Source of the DNA: G965215055 sp965242685
GTDB taxonomy: Bacteria; Pseudomonadota; Gammaproteobacteria; UBA4575
Length of the DNA: 64,000 bases
Assembly (NCBI GenBank): GCA_965242685.1
Contig: OZ251487.1
Location: 992,001 to 1,056,000, forward strand
Direction of reading: 5' to 3'
Positions 18,357 to 27,992 of the stretch are shown here, in pieces. The position numbers were made by a program, and so were the translations under genes. The notes under the pieces were generated by a model, which saw nothing but the letters and a program-made list of their open reading frames with translations, did no database searches and was not told the DNA's origin. Numbering within the stretch: position 1 is the first letter of the stretch; each line of letters starts with the position of its first letter.

Positions 18357-19585
18357 ACCTTGATGCCTTCGATACCGGCAACGGTATTGATATCTTTATC
18401 GCCCCGTCCGGAAAGATTGACGATAACCGTTTGCTCGTTCGACATTCCGGCAGCCAACTTGACCGCATAGGCCATGGCGTGGCTGCTTTCAAGTGCGGGA
18501 ATAATACCCTCCTCGCGGGTCAACTCATGGAATGCGGACAGGGCCTCTTCATCGGTAACCGAATCATAATGCACCCTACCAATGTCCTTCAGCCAGGAAT
18601 GTTCGGGGCCCACGCCGGGATAATCCAGCCCCGCAGAAATGGAATGCGTTTCCATGATCTGTCCATTTCGGTCTTCCAACAGATAGGTACGGTTACCATG
18701 CAAAACACCGGGGCGACCCGCATTAAGCGGTGCAGAATGCCTGCCTGTCGTAATGCCTAACCCGGCGGCCTCAATACCGTACATAGCCACACTTTTATCC
18801 CCCAGAAATGGATAGAACAAACCGATGGCATTCGAGCCGCCACCCACGCAGGCCACCAGCGCATCCGGTAGACCACCGGTAGATGCCTTAAGCTGAGCCT
18901 TCGCTTCCCGACCGATCACCGACTGAAAGTCCCGCACCAACAACGGATAGGGATGGGGCCCTGCAACGGTACCGATAATATAAAACGTCGTATCAACATT
19001 CGTGACCCAGTCTCTCAAAGCCTCGTTCAGCGCGTCTTTCAGCGTCTTTGATCCCGAGGTTACGGGAACGACTTCCGCACCCAATAATCGCATACGATAG
19101 ACGTTGGAAGTTTGACGACGAATATCCTCCTCACCCATATACACCACACACTCCAATCCCAAACGCGCCGCTACGGTGGCACTTGCCACTCCGTGTTGCC
19201 CGGCACCGGTCTCGGCTATGATCCTTGTTTTACCCATGCGTTTTGCAAGCAACACCTGACCAACGGTGTTATTTATCTTGTGCGCACCCGTATGATTAAC
19301 GTCTTCACGCTTTAGGAAAATTCTTGCGCCCAAATACTTTCGACTTAGACGACGCGCATAATACAACGGACTCGGTCGACCCACATAATGAGCCATGTCA
19401 TGATCAAACTCAGCCAAAAATTCCCTGTCATTTTTATATTTCAGATACGCTTGCTCAAGCTGCGCGAGGGGTTCGACCAGAGTCTCCGCTACGTAGCGCC
19501 CCCCATATTCACCGAACATCCCGCATTCGTCGGGGACCTCGGTGTAAGACGCGTGCGCCGATACTCGAGGTGCGGTGCTAGCCAT
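18353..19585 (-). CDS. trpB: Tryptophan synthase beta chain
   Basis: TrpB condenses indole with serine using PLP. The PLP lysine is in HTGAHKINN, the phosphate-binding loop is VGGGSNAIG, and the C-terminal SGRGDKD is intact. The product has 410 residues. It overlaps trpF by 8 bases and trpA by 4, so trpF-trpB-trpA form one coupled unit. Confidence 0.98.
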   Translation of the reverse strand: MASTAPRVSAHASYTEVPDECGMFGEYGGRYVAETLVEPLAQLEQAYLKYKNDREFLAEFDHDMAHYVGRPSPLYYARRLSRKYLGARIFLKREDVNHTGAHKINNTVGQVLLAKRMGKTRIIAETGAGQHGVASATVAARLGLECVVYMGEEDIRRQTSNVYRMRLLGAEVVPVTSGSKTLKDALNEALRDWVTNVDTTFYIIGTVAGPHPYPLLVRDFQSVIGREAKAQLKASTGGLPDALVACVGGGSNAIGLFYPFLGDKSVAMYGIEAAGLGITTGRHSAPLNAGRPGVLHGNRTYLLEDRNGQIMETHSISAGLDYPGVGPEHSWLKDIGRVHYDSVTDEEALSAFHELTREEGIIPALESSHAMAYAVKLAAGMSNEQTVIVNLSGRGDKDINTVAGIEGIKV

Positions 19586-20195
19586 TGCCGACTTCCTGAA
19601 TAAAACGTCTCATTTTATCAACATCCTTGACTCCTTCGGAGACTTCAATACCACTACTTACGTCAACCGCATAAGGCCGTACTACACGCACGGCTTCGGC
19701 CACATTGTACGGCGTTAAACCGCCGGCAAGAATAACCGGCCCGGCAAGCTTCGCGGGAACCCGGCCCCATTCAAATTTTTTCCCACTGCCTCCCCTCTCA
19801 TCCGCCGCGTGACTATCCAATACAAAGCCCGCAGCCGACGGGTAACACGAACAAAAATCAACAACCGACGTGAGGCTTCCCATGGGTAACGCTTTCAGAT
19901 AAGGCAGATGAAACTGCCGACAAAACTTTTCGTCTTCCCCGCCATGAAATTGCAACAGATTTACACCCACGTTATCCAGCACGTTTCGAATATGGCCGGC
20001 CTCTGCATTCATAAATAGCCCCACCGACGACACAAACGGAGGCACTTCCCCGACAAGTTGCCGAGCCTGTTCTATCGCCAAATTACGCGGGCTATCCTTT
20101 ACAAACACGAACCCAAGCGCGTCCACGCCTAAATCAACGGCGCGTCGTATGTCCCGAGCTTGCGTCATGCCACAAAACTTAACGCGCGTCCGCAT
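19578..20195 (-). CDS. trpF: Phosphoribosylanthranilate isomerase
   Basis: TrpF performs the Amadori rearrangement in tryptophan synthesis. The general base is the Cys of VKFCGMTQ near the N-terminus and the general acid is the Asp of VDVSSGIE near the C-terminus. The 205-residue TIM barrel has normal length. It is monofunctional, not fused to TrpC. It overlaps the truA stop by 17 bases and the trpB start by 8. Confidence 0.96.
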   Translation of the reverse strand: MRTRVKFCGMTQARDIRRAVDLGVDALGFVFVKDSPRNLAIEQARQLVGEVPPFVSSVGLFMNAEAGHIRNVLDNVGVNLLQFHGGEDEKFCRQFHLPYLKALPMGSLTSVVDFCSCYPSAAGFVLDSHAADERGGSGKKFEWGRVPAKLAGPVILAGGLTPYNVAEAVRVVRPYAVDVSSGIEVSEGVKDVDKMRRFIQEVGNG

Positions 20196-20994
20196 GCGGG
20201 CATCCCGTCAGCTTTGCGGTAAAAACCGGCCATCGTATCGCAGCATCAAATCCATACTCGGTATCATACTGCACTTTAACCAAATATAAGCCATCTGCCT
20301 GAGCAGTCACTCCGCCTAGCGTTCGATCACGGTGCCGCAAAACCTTCTGTGCCCAGCTTGCATCCCGTTCACCCTTGCCGATTGTAATAAGCACCCCCGC
20401 CATGTTTCGTACCATGTGATGCAAAAACCCGTCGGCGTACACGTCTATGTATACAAATTCGCCCTGCCGTATAACATTTATCTCATGCACGCTACGAACC
20501 GGACTTTTGGCCTGGCAGGACAACGCCCTATAGGAAGAGAAGTCATGCGTCCCCTGCAAATAGTTCGCCGCCTCCTGCATCGTTGCCTGGTTCAATGACT
20601 GGAACACCCAGGTAACCCGCCGATTCAGCAAGGCCGGACGCGTACCCCGATTGAGGATGATATAACGGTAACGACGCGCCCGTGCAGAATTTCGCGCGTG
20701 AAAATCCTCGTCTACGGGTCTGGCCCACAGCACCGAAACGGAATCGGGCAAATACATATTGACGCCCGTGGTCCACGCCTTGACATCCCGTTCTGTTGGA
20801 CTATCAAAGTGAGCGACCTGCTCCATGGCGTGAACTCCGGTATCCGTGCGTCCCGCGGCATATACGCGCACCGGCGCATCCGCCACGCTTGAAACCGCCT
20901 CTTCAACGGCTTGCTGCACCGAGGCCGCATGGCACTGTCGCTGCCAACCATAAAACTGGCTGCCGTCATATTCAATCCCGAGTGATATCCTCAT
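20179..20994 (-). CDS. truA: tRNA pseudouridine(38-40) synthase TruA
   Basis: TruA isomerises uridines 38-40 in the anticodon arm of many tRNAs. The catalytic aspartate lies in AAGRTDTGVHA near residue 52, and the C-terminal block FLHHMVRNMAG is present. The product is 271 residues. Its start is embedded in the last 23 bases of the preceding unknown gene, so the two are likely translated in concert. truA-trpF is a standard gammaproteobacterial neighbourhood. Confidence 0.97.
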   Translation of the reverse strand: MRISLGIEYDGSQFYGWQRQCHAASVQQAVEEAVSSVADAPVRVYAAGRTDTGVHAMEQVAHFDSPTERDVKAWTTGVNMYLPDSVSVLWARPVDEDFHARNSARARRYRYIILNRGTRPALLNRRVTWVFQSLNQATMQEAANYLQGTHDFSSYRALSCQAKSPVRSVHEINVIRQGEFVYIDVYADGFLHHMVRNMAGVLITIGKGERDASWAQKVLRHRDRTLGGVTAQADGLYLVKVQYDTEYGFDAAIRWPVFTAKLTGCPHADAR

Positions 20995-21631
20995 AGTCTA
21001 CAAATAGTCTAAAAACTTTAGTGTGCGGTAGGTTGACCTTGCAACAGAATGCCACTTCAACCACATCTTTTGCTTCTGATGGCCTACCCTTAAACTTTTC
21101 TCCACACATAAAAGTATCGGGACCGCGCGAGGAGTCCGACGAGGAGGGCGCCCCGGAATTGCAGCGCGAGAATTGAGGCGGCGTACCTAGATTGGCCCTG
21201 AATAGCTCTTCCGTCTCGATACAAAGTGTCTTCTGAAGTGGCTCACAGCAATAGTATTTTTTAACGAAATCTTTGCTGTACCCTTTGCTGTCTTTGCTGT
21301 GGTCGTTTGGCCCTTTTTCATCACCGGGGAAAAAGAATACAAAGCCATTCAGATACTCTATGTAGTCTTCTAAAGTCCAGCCATGCGTAAATTTTTCATG
21401 ATTGCGCAAACTTTCATGGTGATCACGCAAGATGATCATCTCGCCATTCACGCAGAGGGTAACTTCGCGGGGGCGGGGCTTACAGATAAGTTCATCGCAT
21501 CCGGCGGCACGCAAAGGCGTTGCAGCACAATCCAGGCACTTCCGCTCCATGATACGGTCTATATGCTCGGCCGCCGTAAGATGCCAAAGGAAAGGACGCT
21601 CTTTTGCAAACTCATCCTCGAAAGAATTCAT
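20972..21631 (-). CDS. Unknown protein, tandem paralogue A (possible ADP-ribosyltransferase-fold, DUF7002-like)
   Basis: A 219-residue protein whose paralogue lies 5 bp upstream. The N-terminus MNSFEDEFAKERPFLWHLTA is followed by a conserved DRIMERKCLDCAATPLRAAG block, then GWTLEDYIEYLNGFVFFFPG and GTPPQFSRCNSGAPS. The opening 'F-W-H-L-T-x-I-x-x-I' resembles ADP-ribosyltransferase-fold families such as DUF7002 as I remember them; this is a weak motif-level impression. It has no signal peptide or membrane segment. Its 3' end overlaps truA by 23 bases, placing it inside a housekeeping operon. A central polar insertion (NDHSKDSKGYSKD) is absent from copy B. Confidence 0.6.
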   Translation of the reverse strand: MNSFEDEFAKERPFLWHLTAAEHIDRIMERKCLDCAATPLRAAGCDELICKPRPREVTLCVNGEMIILRDHHESLRNHEKFTHGWTLEDYIEYLNGFVFFFPGDEKGPNDHSKDSKGYSKDFVKKYYCCEPLQKTLCIETEELFRANLGTPPQFSRCNSGAPSSSDSSRGPDTFMCGEKFKGRPSEAKDVVEVAFCCKVNLPHTKVFRLFVDYEDITRD

Positions 21632-21636
21632 GGTTA

Positions 21637-22308
21637 CTAGCTCCTGTTTGTGATGAGAAAAAACTGCTCCTTTCTGCAGTCATAACCAAAAACTTCCAAA
21701 GGGTCCGGCAGGTCGACTCTGCAACGGAATGCCACTTCAACCACTTTTGATGGAATACCTTTACCTTTACCCTTATCCTCAAACTTTTTTCCACACACGA
21801 AAATATCGGGCCCGCGGCGCGGGCAGTTCAACCGCAGTGATGGCGCTCCGGAATTGCAGCACGAGAATTGAGGCGGCGTGCCTTGATTGGCCATGAATAA
21901 ATCTTCCGTCGGGATACACAACGCCTGCTGTTGCTTATATATTTTAACAAACCCTTCGCTTCTTTTGACTGGCCCCTTTTCCGTGCCGGGGAAGAAGAAT
22001 ACAAAGCCATTCAGATATTTTACGTAGTCTTTCAAAGTCCAACCATCATGCGTCCATTGCACTTTTTTGTGATGGCAAAGGGGAGCCTGATCACGCACGA
22101 TGACCGTCTCGCCATTCACGCGGTGGGTAAGGTCATCCTTATCCTCGCAGCGGGGCTTACGGATAAGTTCATTGCGTCCGGCGTCACGCAAAATCGTTGC
22201 GGCACAATCCAGGCGATTCATCTCTATGATACGGTCTATGTTCTTGGCCGCCGTAAGATGCCAAAGAAAAGGACGCGTTTTTGCAAACTTCTGCTCGAAA
22301 GAGTTCAT
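21637..22308 (-). CDS. Unknown protein, tandem paralogue B (possible ADP-ribosyltransferase-fold, DUF7002-like)
   Basis: A 223-residue paralogue of the gene at 20972-21631, sharing RPFLWHLTAA--IDRI, the LDCAAT-LR-AG block, NGFVFFFPG and GTPPQFS-CNSGAPS. This copy keeps a clearer VIVRDQAPL motif (VNGETVIVRDQAP), which reads IILRDHHESL in copy A. That difference suggests divergence at a functional site after duplication. It lies 52 bp downstream of asd on the same strand, exactly where fimV is found in many gammaproteobacteria. It shows no resemblance to FimV, having no signal peptide, LysM or acidic repeats. Function is not established. Confidence 0.6.
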   Translation of the reverse strand: MNSFEQKFAKTRPFLWHLTAAKNIDRIIEMNRLDCAATILRDAGRNELIRKPRCEDKDDLTHRVNGETVIVRDQAPLCHHKKVQWTHDGWTLKDYVKYLNGFVFFFPGTEKGPVKRSEGFVKIYKQQQALCIPTEDLFMANQGTPPQFSCCNSGAPSLRLNCPRRGPDIFVCGKKFEDKGKGKGIPSKVVEVAFRCRVDLPDPLEVFGYDCRKEQFFLITNRS

Positions 22309-22360
22309 TGCTACCGACTCTTGTTGGTGATGAGGAAGATAGAGTACCGACCGGCTTCGG

Positions 22361-23380
22361 TCAAATATGATCCCGTATCAAAATTTCGGCAATCTGGACA
22401 CTGTTGAGCGCCGCGCCTTTCCGCAGGTTGTCGCTGACTATCCACATGTTCAGGCCTCGCGGATGCGAGATGTCTTCACGGATACGACCGACATATACCG
22501 CATCATCGTACTCGCCTTCCGTTACCGCAGTTGGATAACCGCCGTCCCGGTGCTCGTCCAGCACCCGAACCCCCGGCGCATCCGACAACAACTGCCTGGC
22601 ACGTTGCGCCGATAAGGCCTCCTTGAATTCCACGTGTACCGCCTCGGAATGTCCCCGATTCACGGGAACGCGCACCGTAGTGGGATTTACCGAAATGGAA
22701 TCGTCCTCCATGATTTTCCGGGTTTCCCAAACCATTTTCATCTCCTCTTTTGTATAGCCGTTTTCCATAAACACGTCTATATGCGGCAACACATTAAAGG
22801 CGATCTGCTTGGGATAAACGCTACAAACAACCGGCTCATCATTGATGAGGTCCACGGTTTGTCGGTGCAATTCATCAACGGCTTCCTTGCCGGTGCCTGA
22901 CACCGCCTGATAGGTGGCGACGTTGATACGCTCAATACCCGCCGCGTCATGCAGAGGCTTCAGCGCCACTACCATCTGGATCGTTGAGCAATTCGGGTTG
23001 GCAATAATGCCGCGACTTCGATAACTTGAGACTTGATGCCCGTTCACCTCCGGTACTACCAGGGGGATATCGTCGTCGTAGCGAAATTGTGAGGTATTGT
23101 CTATGACCATGCAGCCGTGTGCAGCGGCCTTGGGCGCAAATTCTTTGGAAATACTCGCACCGGGCGAAAATAACCCCACCTGAGCCTTAGAAAAATCAAA
23201 GGTGGCCAGGTCTTGTACCTCGATCTCCCGATCACCGAATGCAATTTTCTTTCCGGCGGAGCGTGCACTCGCCAGGGCATAGAGATTATCTACAGGGAAC
23301 CTTCTTTGCGCAAGGACGGCAAGCATTTCCTCCCCCACTGCGCCGGTAGCTCCCACTACTGCAATGTCGTATTTTTTCAT
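22361..23380 (-). CDS. asd: Aspartate-semialdehyde dehydrogenase
   Basis: Asd reduces aspartyl phosphate to the semialdehyde, the branch point to lysine, methionine, threonine and diaminopimelate. NADP binding is marked by GATGAVGEEML at the N-terminus, the catalytic cysteine by NPNCSTIQ, and the catalytic histidine by RVPVNRGHSEAVH. The 339-residue length fits the shorter, P. aeruginosa-like class. It follows leuB by 37 bp in the leuB-asd order. Confidence 0.97.
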   Translation of the reverse strand: MKKYDIAVVGATGAVGEEMLAVLAQRRFPVDNLYALASARSAGKKIAFGDREIEVQDLATFDFSKAQVGLFSPGASISKEFAPKAAAHGCMVIDNTSQFRYDDDIPLVVPEVNGHQVSSYRSRGIIANPNCSTIQMVVALKPLHDAAGIERINVATYQAVSGTGKEAVDELHRQTVDLINDEPVVCSVYPKQIAFNVLPHIDVFMENGYTKEEMKMVWETRKIMEDDSISVNPTTVRVPVNRGHSEAVHVEFKEALSAQRARQLLSDAPGVRVLDEHRDGGYPTAVTEGEYDDAVYVGRIREDISHPRGLNMWIVSDNLRKGAALNSVQIAEILIRDHI

Positions 23381-23417
23381 CGTTGGTTTTCCTTGTCGGT
23401 CTTAACGGATCAGCGGG

Positions 23418-24494
23418 TTATTTTTCTAGGGCATTGATGACCGCGTCACCCATCTCGTTGGTACCGATTGACGCCTGCCCCTCACCCGCTATGTCTGCGG
23501 TTCGCAACCCTTTCCCAATAACACGCTGTACGGCCTGCTCAACCAGCCCGGCCAATCCTGTTTCATTCAAGCTGTAACGCAACATCATAGCCACCGATAA
23601 AATCGTTGCCAAAGGATTGGCGATATTCTTACCCGCAATGTCGGGAGCAGAGCCGTGGACAGGCTCATACATACCTTGCCCCTTGGCGTTCAACGAGGCC
23701 GATGGCAACATGCCAATAGAGCCGGTTAACATTGCCGCCACGTCGGAAAGGATATCGCCGAACAGGTTGGTCGTTAGCATTACATCGAATTGTTTGGGTT
23801 CTTTGACGAGTTGCATCGCGGCATTATCCACATATATGTGACTCAAAGACACGTCGGGATACTCCCGGTGCACTACGTTGACGGTTTCGCGCCATAACTC
23901 CGAGACCTCCAGCACGTTGGCCTTGTCCACCGAGCATAGCCTGTGATTTCTTTTTTGCGCAATCCGAAAGGCAACCCTGGCAATACGGGTGATCTCGTTT
24001 TCATCATACACCAAGGTATTAAATCCCTGTCGAACCCCTGTGTTCAGGGTGCGTATGCCGCGCGGTTCCCCGAAGTAGATGCCTCCCGTCAGTTCACGCA
24101 CGATCATAATGTCGAGACCCGCAACCAACGACTGTTGCAACGAAGAAGCCGCAGCCAATTCTCCATATAAAATTGCGGGCCGAAGATTGGCAAACAGGCC
24201 AAGCCCGGCGCGTAACCGGAGCAGGCCCTGTTCCGGGCGAAGGTGCCGCTCGACGCCTTCATACTCGGGGCCGCCCACCGCACCCAGCAAGATCGCGTCT
24301 GCGGATCGGGCTAGCTTCAGGGTTGCCTCGGGTAGCGGATCGCCATGCCGGTCATAGGCACTTCCCCCCACCGATGCCTCTTGTAGTTCAAGGGCAAGTG
24401 CGTGCTCATTGATCAAGTGGACAAGGACTTTCCTGGCTTGTGCGATGACTTCAGGGCCGACGCCATCGCCGGGCAATAGTAATACTTTGTACAT
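23418..24494 (-). CDS. leuB: 3-isopropylmalate dehydrogenase
   Basis: LeuB oxidises and decarboxylates 3-isopropylmalate in leucine biosynthesis, using NAD and a divalent metal. Substrate residues lie in LRPEQGLLRLRAGLGLFANL and RELTGGIYFG. The metal-binding aspartates are in LFGDILSDVAAML, and the NAD-binding block is VHGSAPDIAGK. Length is 358 residues. It lies 318 bp downstream of leuD on the same strand and may have its own promoter. Confidence 0.97.
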   Translation of the reverse strand: MYKVLLLPGDGVGPEVIAQARKVLVHLINEHALALELQEASVGGSAYDRHGDPLPEATLKLARSADAILLGAVGGPEYEGVERHLRPEQGLLRLRAGLGLFANLRPAILYGELAAASSLQQSLVAGLDIMIVRELTGGIYFGEPRGIRTLNTGVRQGFNTLVYDENEITRIARVAFRIAQKRNHRLCSVDKANVLEVSELWRETVNVVHREYPDVSLSHIYVDNAAMQLVKEPKQFDVMLTTNLFGDILSDVAAMLTGSIGMLPSASLNAKGQGMYEPVHGSAPDIAGKNIANPLATILSVAMMLRYSLNETGLAGLVEQAVQRVIGKGLRTADIAGEGQASIGTNEMGDAVINALEK

Positions 24495-24812
24495 GGAAGA
24501 GATATTAACTCAAGTTGCTAATAGGGTCTCATAAACCCGACTGGCCAACGGGATAGATTTTTGATTTTTGTGGATAAAAAAACCTTTTGTATTTGGGGCA
24601 TCAGGCAATTTTTTCCGCCTCTATCCGCCCCTATTCGCCCCTATCTGCCCCGGCGAGGTTGGAAAATACTTTAAGTTTGTGACGTAGCGAAATCTTGGCG
24701 AGCTTGGTCTTGGGCTGGATTCAGGGCTGTATTCTCCACTTTTTGGCGATAAAACCTCTCGGCTTCCTGGGATTATATGGAGTGGATCTTTACAGCAGGA
24801 TCTTGTACCGCT
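24495..24812 (-). other. 318-bp gap between leuD and leuB with no gene seen
   Basis: No open frame of useful length or RNA gene was recognised. On the plus strand at 24615-24651 there is an imperfect short tandem repeat built on CGCCCCTAT. On the minus strand a TATAAT (complement of 24772-24777) could serve as a -10 for leuB, though it would leave a leader of almost 280 bp. This is the largest gap in an otherwise tightly packed minus-strand block. Confidence 0.5.
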
Positions 24813-25448
24813 TTATAGTAACCAGGGGCAGGCCTGCCGCAAGCGGGCTTCATAGGCCTTGATCTTGTCCGCATGTTGCAGGGTGAGGTCGATCTCGTCA
24901 AAGCCGTTCAACAGGCAGTGCTTGCGAAACTCGTCGATCTCGAAGGTAAACGTTTGGTTTGTCTCATCAACGACTGTTTGTGCAGTAAGGTCTACTGTGC
25001 ACCTGAATGCGGGGTTTTCCGTAACCTGTCCGAACAGATAATCGACTTCCCGGGCGTCGAGCGTGACCGGCAACAAGCCGTTCTTGTAGCTGTTACTGCG
25101 AAAGATGTCGGCAAAGCCTGAAGCAATCACTACCTCGAAGCCATAATCCAGAATCGACCACACCGCATGTTCGCGCGAAGAGCCGCAACCGAAGTTTTTA
25201 CGCGTCAACAGGATTCGGGCGTCCTTGTATTGCGACTGATTCAAAACGAAATCGGGATTCGGACGACGCCGTTCACCTTGCCGCCCCGAGGTATCCGCAT
25301 CAAGGTAGCGCCAGTTGTCAAACAGGTTCTTACCAAACCCGGTACGCTTGACCGACTTTAGGTACTGTTGTGGAATAACCGCATCGGTATCCACGTGACT
25401 GCGATCCAACGGCAGCAGCGTAGATTCAATGCTGGTAAACGACTTCAT
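24813..25448 (-). CDS. leuD: 3-isopropylmalate dehydratase small subunit
   Basis: LeuD is the swivel-domain partner of LeuC in isopropylmalate isomerase. The conserved NFGCGSSREHA loop is present near residue 75, and length (211) is normal. The start overlaps the leuC stop by 4 bases. This fits a coupled leuC-leuD pair. Confidence 0.97.
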   Translation of the reverse strand: MKSFTSIESTLLPLDRSHVDTDAVIPQQYLKSVKRTGFGKNLFDNWRYLDADTSGRQGERRRPNPDFVLNQSQYKDARILLTRKNFGCGSSREHAVWSILDYGFEVVIASGFADIFRSNSYKNGLLPVTLDAREVDYLFGQVTENPAFRCTVDLTAQTVVDETNQTFTFEIDEFRKHCLLNGFDEIDLTLQHADKIKAYEARLRQACPWLL

Positions 25449-26839
25449 TGCAGCTCCTTCCTGACATCGACAAAGTGACCGTGTATCGCCGCCGCCGCCG
25501 CCATCATCGGGCTAACCAGGTGGGTGCGCCCGTCTTTCCCTTGACGCCCCTCAAAATTCCGGTTTGAAGTGGACGCACAACGTTCACCCGCTTCCAATCG
25601 GTCGGCATTCATAGCCAGGCACATTGAGCAGCCCGGCTCGCGCCATTCAAAGCCGGCGGCCTTGAATATCTCATCCAGCCCCTCCTGTTCGGCCTGTTGC
25701 TTGACCGGGCCTGAACCGGGCACCACCATGGCCAGTTTGATATTGTCCGCAAGCGTTCGCCCCCGTATTACTTTTGCGGCTTCACGCAAATCCTCGATAC
25801 GCGAATTCGTACAGGAGCCGATAAATACTTTGTCGAGATGAATCCGGTCAATCGGGGTACCGGGTTGCAATCCCATATACCGCAAGGCGCGCCGCTGGTC
25901 GTCGGATAAATTGTTACCCGGCGGCACCGCTTCGTCGATACCCACTACCATTTCAGGTGAAGTACCCCAGGTTACCTGCGGCACAAGCGAACCGATATCC
26001 AGGGACAACGTGGCGTCAAACTTTGCAGACTCGTCCGAATGCAGCGTGCGCCAGTACGAGACGGCTCGCTCCCACATGTCGCCTTGCGGTGCAAAGGGGC
26101 GGCCCGCCACGTATTCGAGTGTATCGTCATCTACGGCGACCATACCGGTACGCGCACCGGCCTCAATTGACATATTGCATATCGTCATTCGCGCCTCAAT
26201 GGAGAGAGAACGAATCACGGCGCCCGCATATTCAATCGCGTAGCCCGTCGCTCCGGCGGTACCCAACTTGCCAATAACGGCGAGGATAATATCCTTGGAA
26301 CCGACCCCGGGAGGCAAATTGCCTTCCACTTGAACCCGCATATTTTTTGATTTTTTCATCAACAGGCACTGCGTAGCAAGGACATGCTCAACTTCCGAAG
26401 TGCCGATCCCGAACGCCAGCGCACCCAATGCGCCGTGGGTAGAAGTATGCGAATCCCCGCATACGATGGTCATGCCGGGCAACGATACTCCCTGCTCCGG
26501 GCCAATCACGTGCACGATTCCTTGTCGCGCGTCCGACATCGGAAATTGGGTCAGGGAAAATTCACTGCAATTTCGGTACAGGGTATCGACCTGCTCTTTG
26601 GAAACCGGGTCCTTGATCCCCTCGCTGCGCCCGACCGTCGGCACATTATGATCCACAGTCGCAAGTATGGAGTCCCCGCGCCACAGGTCTCGCCCGGCCA
26701 GGCGTAATCCCTCAAAGGCTTGTGGCGACGTTACCTCGTGTACCAGATGCCGGTCAATGTACAGCAGGGTCATGCCGTCGTCGCGTTCATGCACAACGTG
26801 ACTCTGCCAGACTTTGTCGTATAGAGTTTTATTTGCCAT
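25445..26839 (-). CDS. leuC: 3-isopropylmalate dehydratase large subunit
   Basis: LeuC is the aconitase-like catalytic subunit that interconverts 2- and 3-isopropylmalate. The three [4Fe-4S] ligands are seen: one cysteine in FIGSCTNSR and two in PGCSMCLAMN. CGDSHTSTHGALG is the typical substrate-site block. Length is 464 residues. It starts the leuC-leuD-leuB-asd run; aroC ends 46 bp upstream. Confidence 0.98.
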   Translation of the reverse strand: MANKTLYDKVWQSHVVHERDDGMTLLYIDRHLVHEVTSPQAFEGLRLAGRDLWRGDSILATVDHNVPTVGRSEGIKDPVSKEQVDTLYRNCSEFSLTQFPMSDARQGIVHVIGPEQGVSLPGMTIVCGDSHTSTHGALGALAFGIGTSEVEHVLATQCLLMKKSKNMRVQVEGNLPPGVGSKDIILAVIGKLGTAGATGYAIEYAGAVIRSLSIEARMTICNMSIEAGARTGMVAVDDDTLEYVAGRPFAPQGDMWERAVSYWRTLHSDESAKFDATLSLDIGSLVPQVTWGTSPEMVVGIDEAVPPGNNLSDDQRRALRYMGLQPGTPIDRIHLDKVFIGSCTNSRIEDLREAAKVIRGRTLADNIKLAMVVPGSGPVKQQAEQEGLDEIFKAAGFEWREPGCSMCLAMNADRLEAGERCASTSNRNFEGRQGKDGRTHLVSPMMAAAAAIHGHFVDVRKELQ

Positions 26840-26885
26840 TACACATTAGAATATCGGATAAACGAAGTCGCCGCTCACGGGTGAA

Positions 26886-27992
26886 TCAATCCTGTTGTAC
26901 GGGAGACGGAACATCGGGTATTAGACCTTCCACCTCGGCGTTTTGGGCGCGCTGGCGGAGCACGTGATCCATGACTACGATGGCAAGCATGGCCTCCGCC
27001 ACGGGCACGCCTCGTATACCCACACAAGGGTCATGCCGGCCGGTAGTCACGACCTCGGCTGCCTGTCCGTCTACGTCCACGGTCTTGCCCGTGATGCGAA
27101 TACTGGAAGTCGGCTTGAATGCGACACTGACAAACAGATCCTGGCCCGAGGAAATCCCCCCCAGAACGCCCCCGGCATGATTGGACAGGAAACCTTGCGG
27201 GGTTATTTCATCGCGGTATTCGCTGCCCTGTTGCGACACACTCCCGAAACCCGCGCCGATCTCCACGCCCTTAACCGCATTGATGCTCATCATGGCGCCG
27301 GCAAGGTCGGCGTCAAGGCGATTGAATACAGGCTCGCCCAATCCAACCGGCATGCCACTCGCCACGACGTTCACGCGCGCGCCGACGGAATCCCCCCGTT
27401 TACGCAACCCGTCCATAGACGCCTCAAGCACGGCAACCTTATCGGCATCGGGACAGAAAAACGGATTTTGCTCGACCGCGTCCCAATCCTTGTGCTCGAT
27501 CTCGATAGTACCCAGTTGCGCCAGATAGCCGCGCACGAGTATGCCCAACCTGTCGGAAAGATATTTTCTGGCAATGGCGCCGGCGGCCACGCGCATCGCG
27601 GTCTCGCGCGCCGACGCACGGCCTCCCCCGCGATAATCACGCAGCCCGTATTTTTTCAGATAGGTGTAATCCGCATGGCCGGGACGAAACTTATCCTTAA
27701 TATCACTGTAGTCTTTGGAACGGGCATCCCGATTATAAATAATCAGACCTATGGGGGCGCCGGTGGTCTTGCCGTCAAACGTCCCCGACAAGATCTCGAC
27801 CTCATCGGGTTCGCGGCGCTGCGTGGTATGGCGCGACTTGCCGGGACGACGACGCTCCAGGTCCGCCTGCAAATCGGCAACACTGAGTTCAAGCCCCGGC
27901 GGACAGCCGTCAACGATACAACCCATTGCCGCACCGTGGCTTTCGCCATACGAAGTCACGGTGAAAAGTTTCCCGATAGAATTACCTGCCAT
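26886..27992 (-). CDS. aroC: Chorismate synthase
   Basis: AroC makes chorismate from EPSP using reduced FMN. The family signature GESHGAAMGCIVDGCPPG is at the N-terminus, and GGRASARETAMRVAAGAIA and the late TGRHDPCVGIRG block are intact. A 17-codon upstream extension is open, but ATG at 27992 (MAGNSIGKLFTVTSYG) matches the conserved start. The product is 368 residues. A 395-codon frame lies antisense to it and is treated as a shadow. Confidence 0.97.
   Translation of the reverse strand: MAGNSIGKLFTVTSYGESHGAAMGCIVDGCPPGLELSVADLQADLERRRPGKSRHTTQRREPDEVEILSGTFDGKTTGAPIGLIIYNRDARSKDYSDIKDKFRPGHADYTYLKKYGLRDYRGGGRASARETAMRVAAGAIARKYLSDRLGILVRGYLAQLGTIEIEHKDWDAVEQNPFFCPDADKVAVLEASMDGLRKRGDSVGARVNVVASGMPVGLGEPVFNRLDADLAGAMMSINAVKGVEIGAGFGSVSQQGSEYRDEITPQGFLSNHAGGVLGGISSGQDLFVSVAFKPTSSIRITGKTVDVDGQAAEVVTTGRHDPCVGIRGVPVAEAMLAIVVMDHVLRQRAQNAEVEGLIPDVPSPVQQD

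Noticed and set aside
24615..24651. Functional repeat array in the leuD-leuB gap
   Set aside because: Only about three imperfect 10-bp copies; too short and degenerate to support a call beyond noting it.
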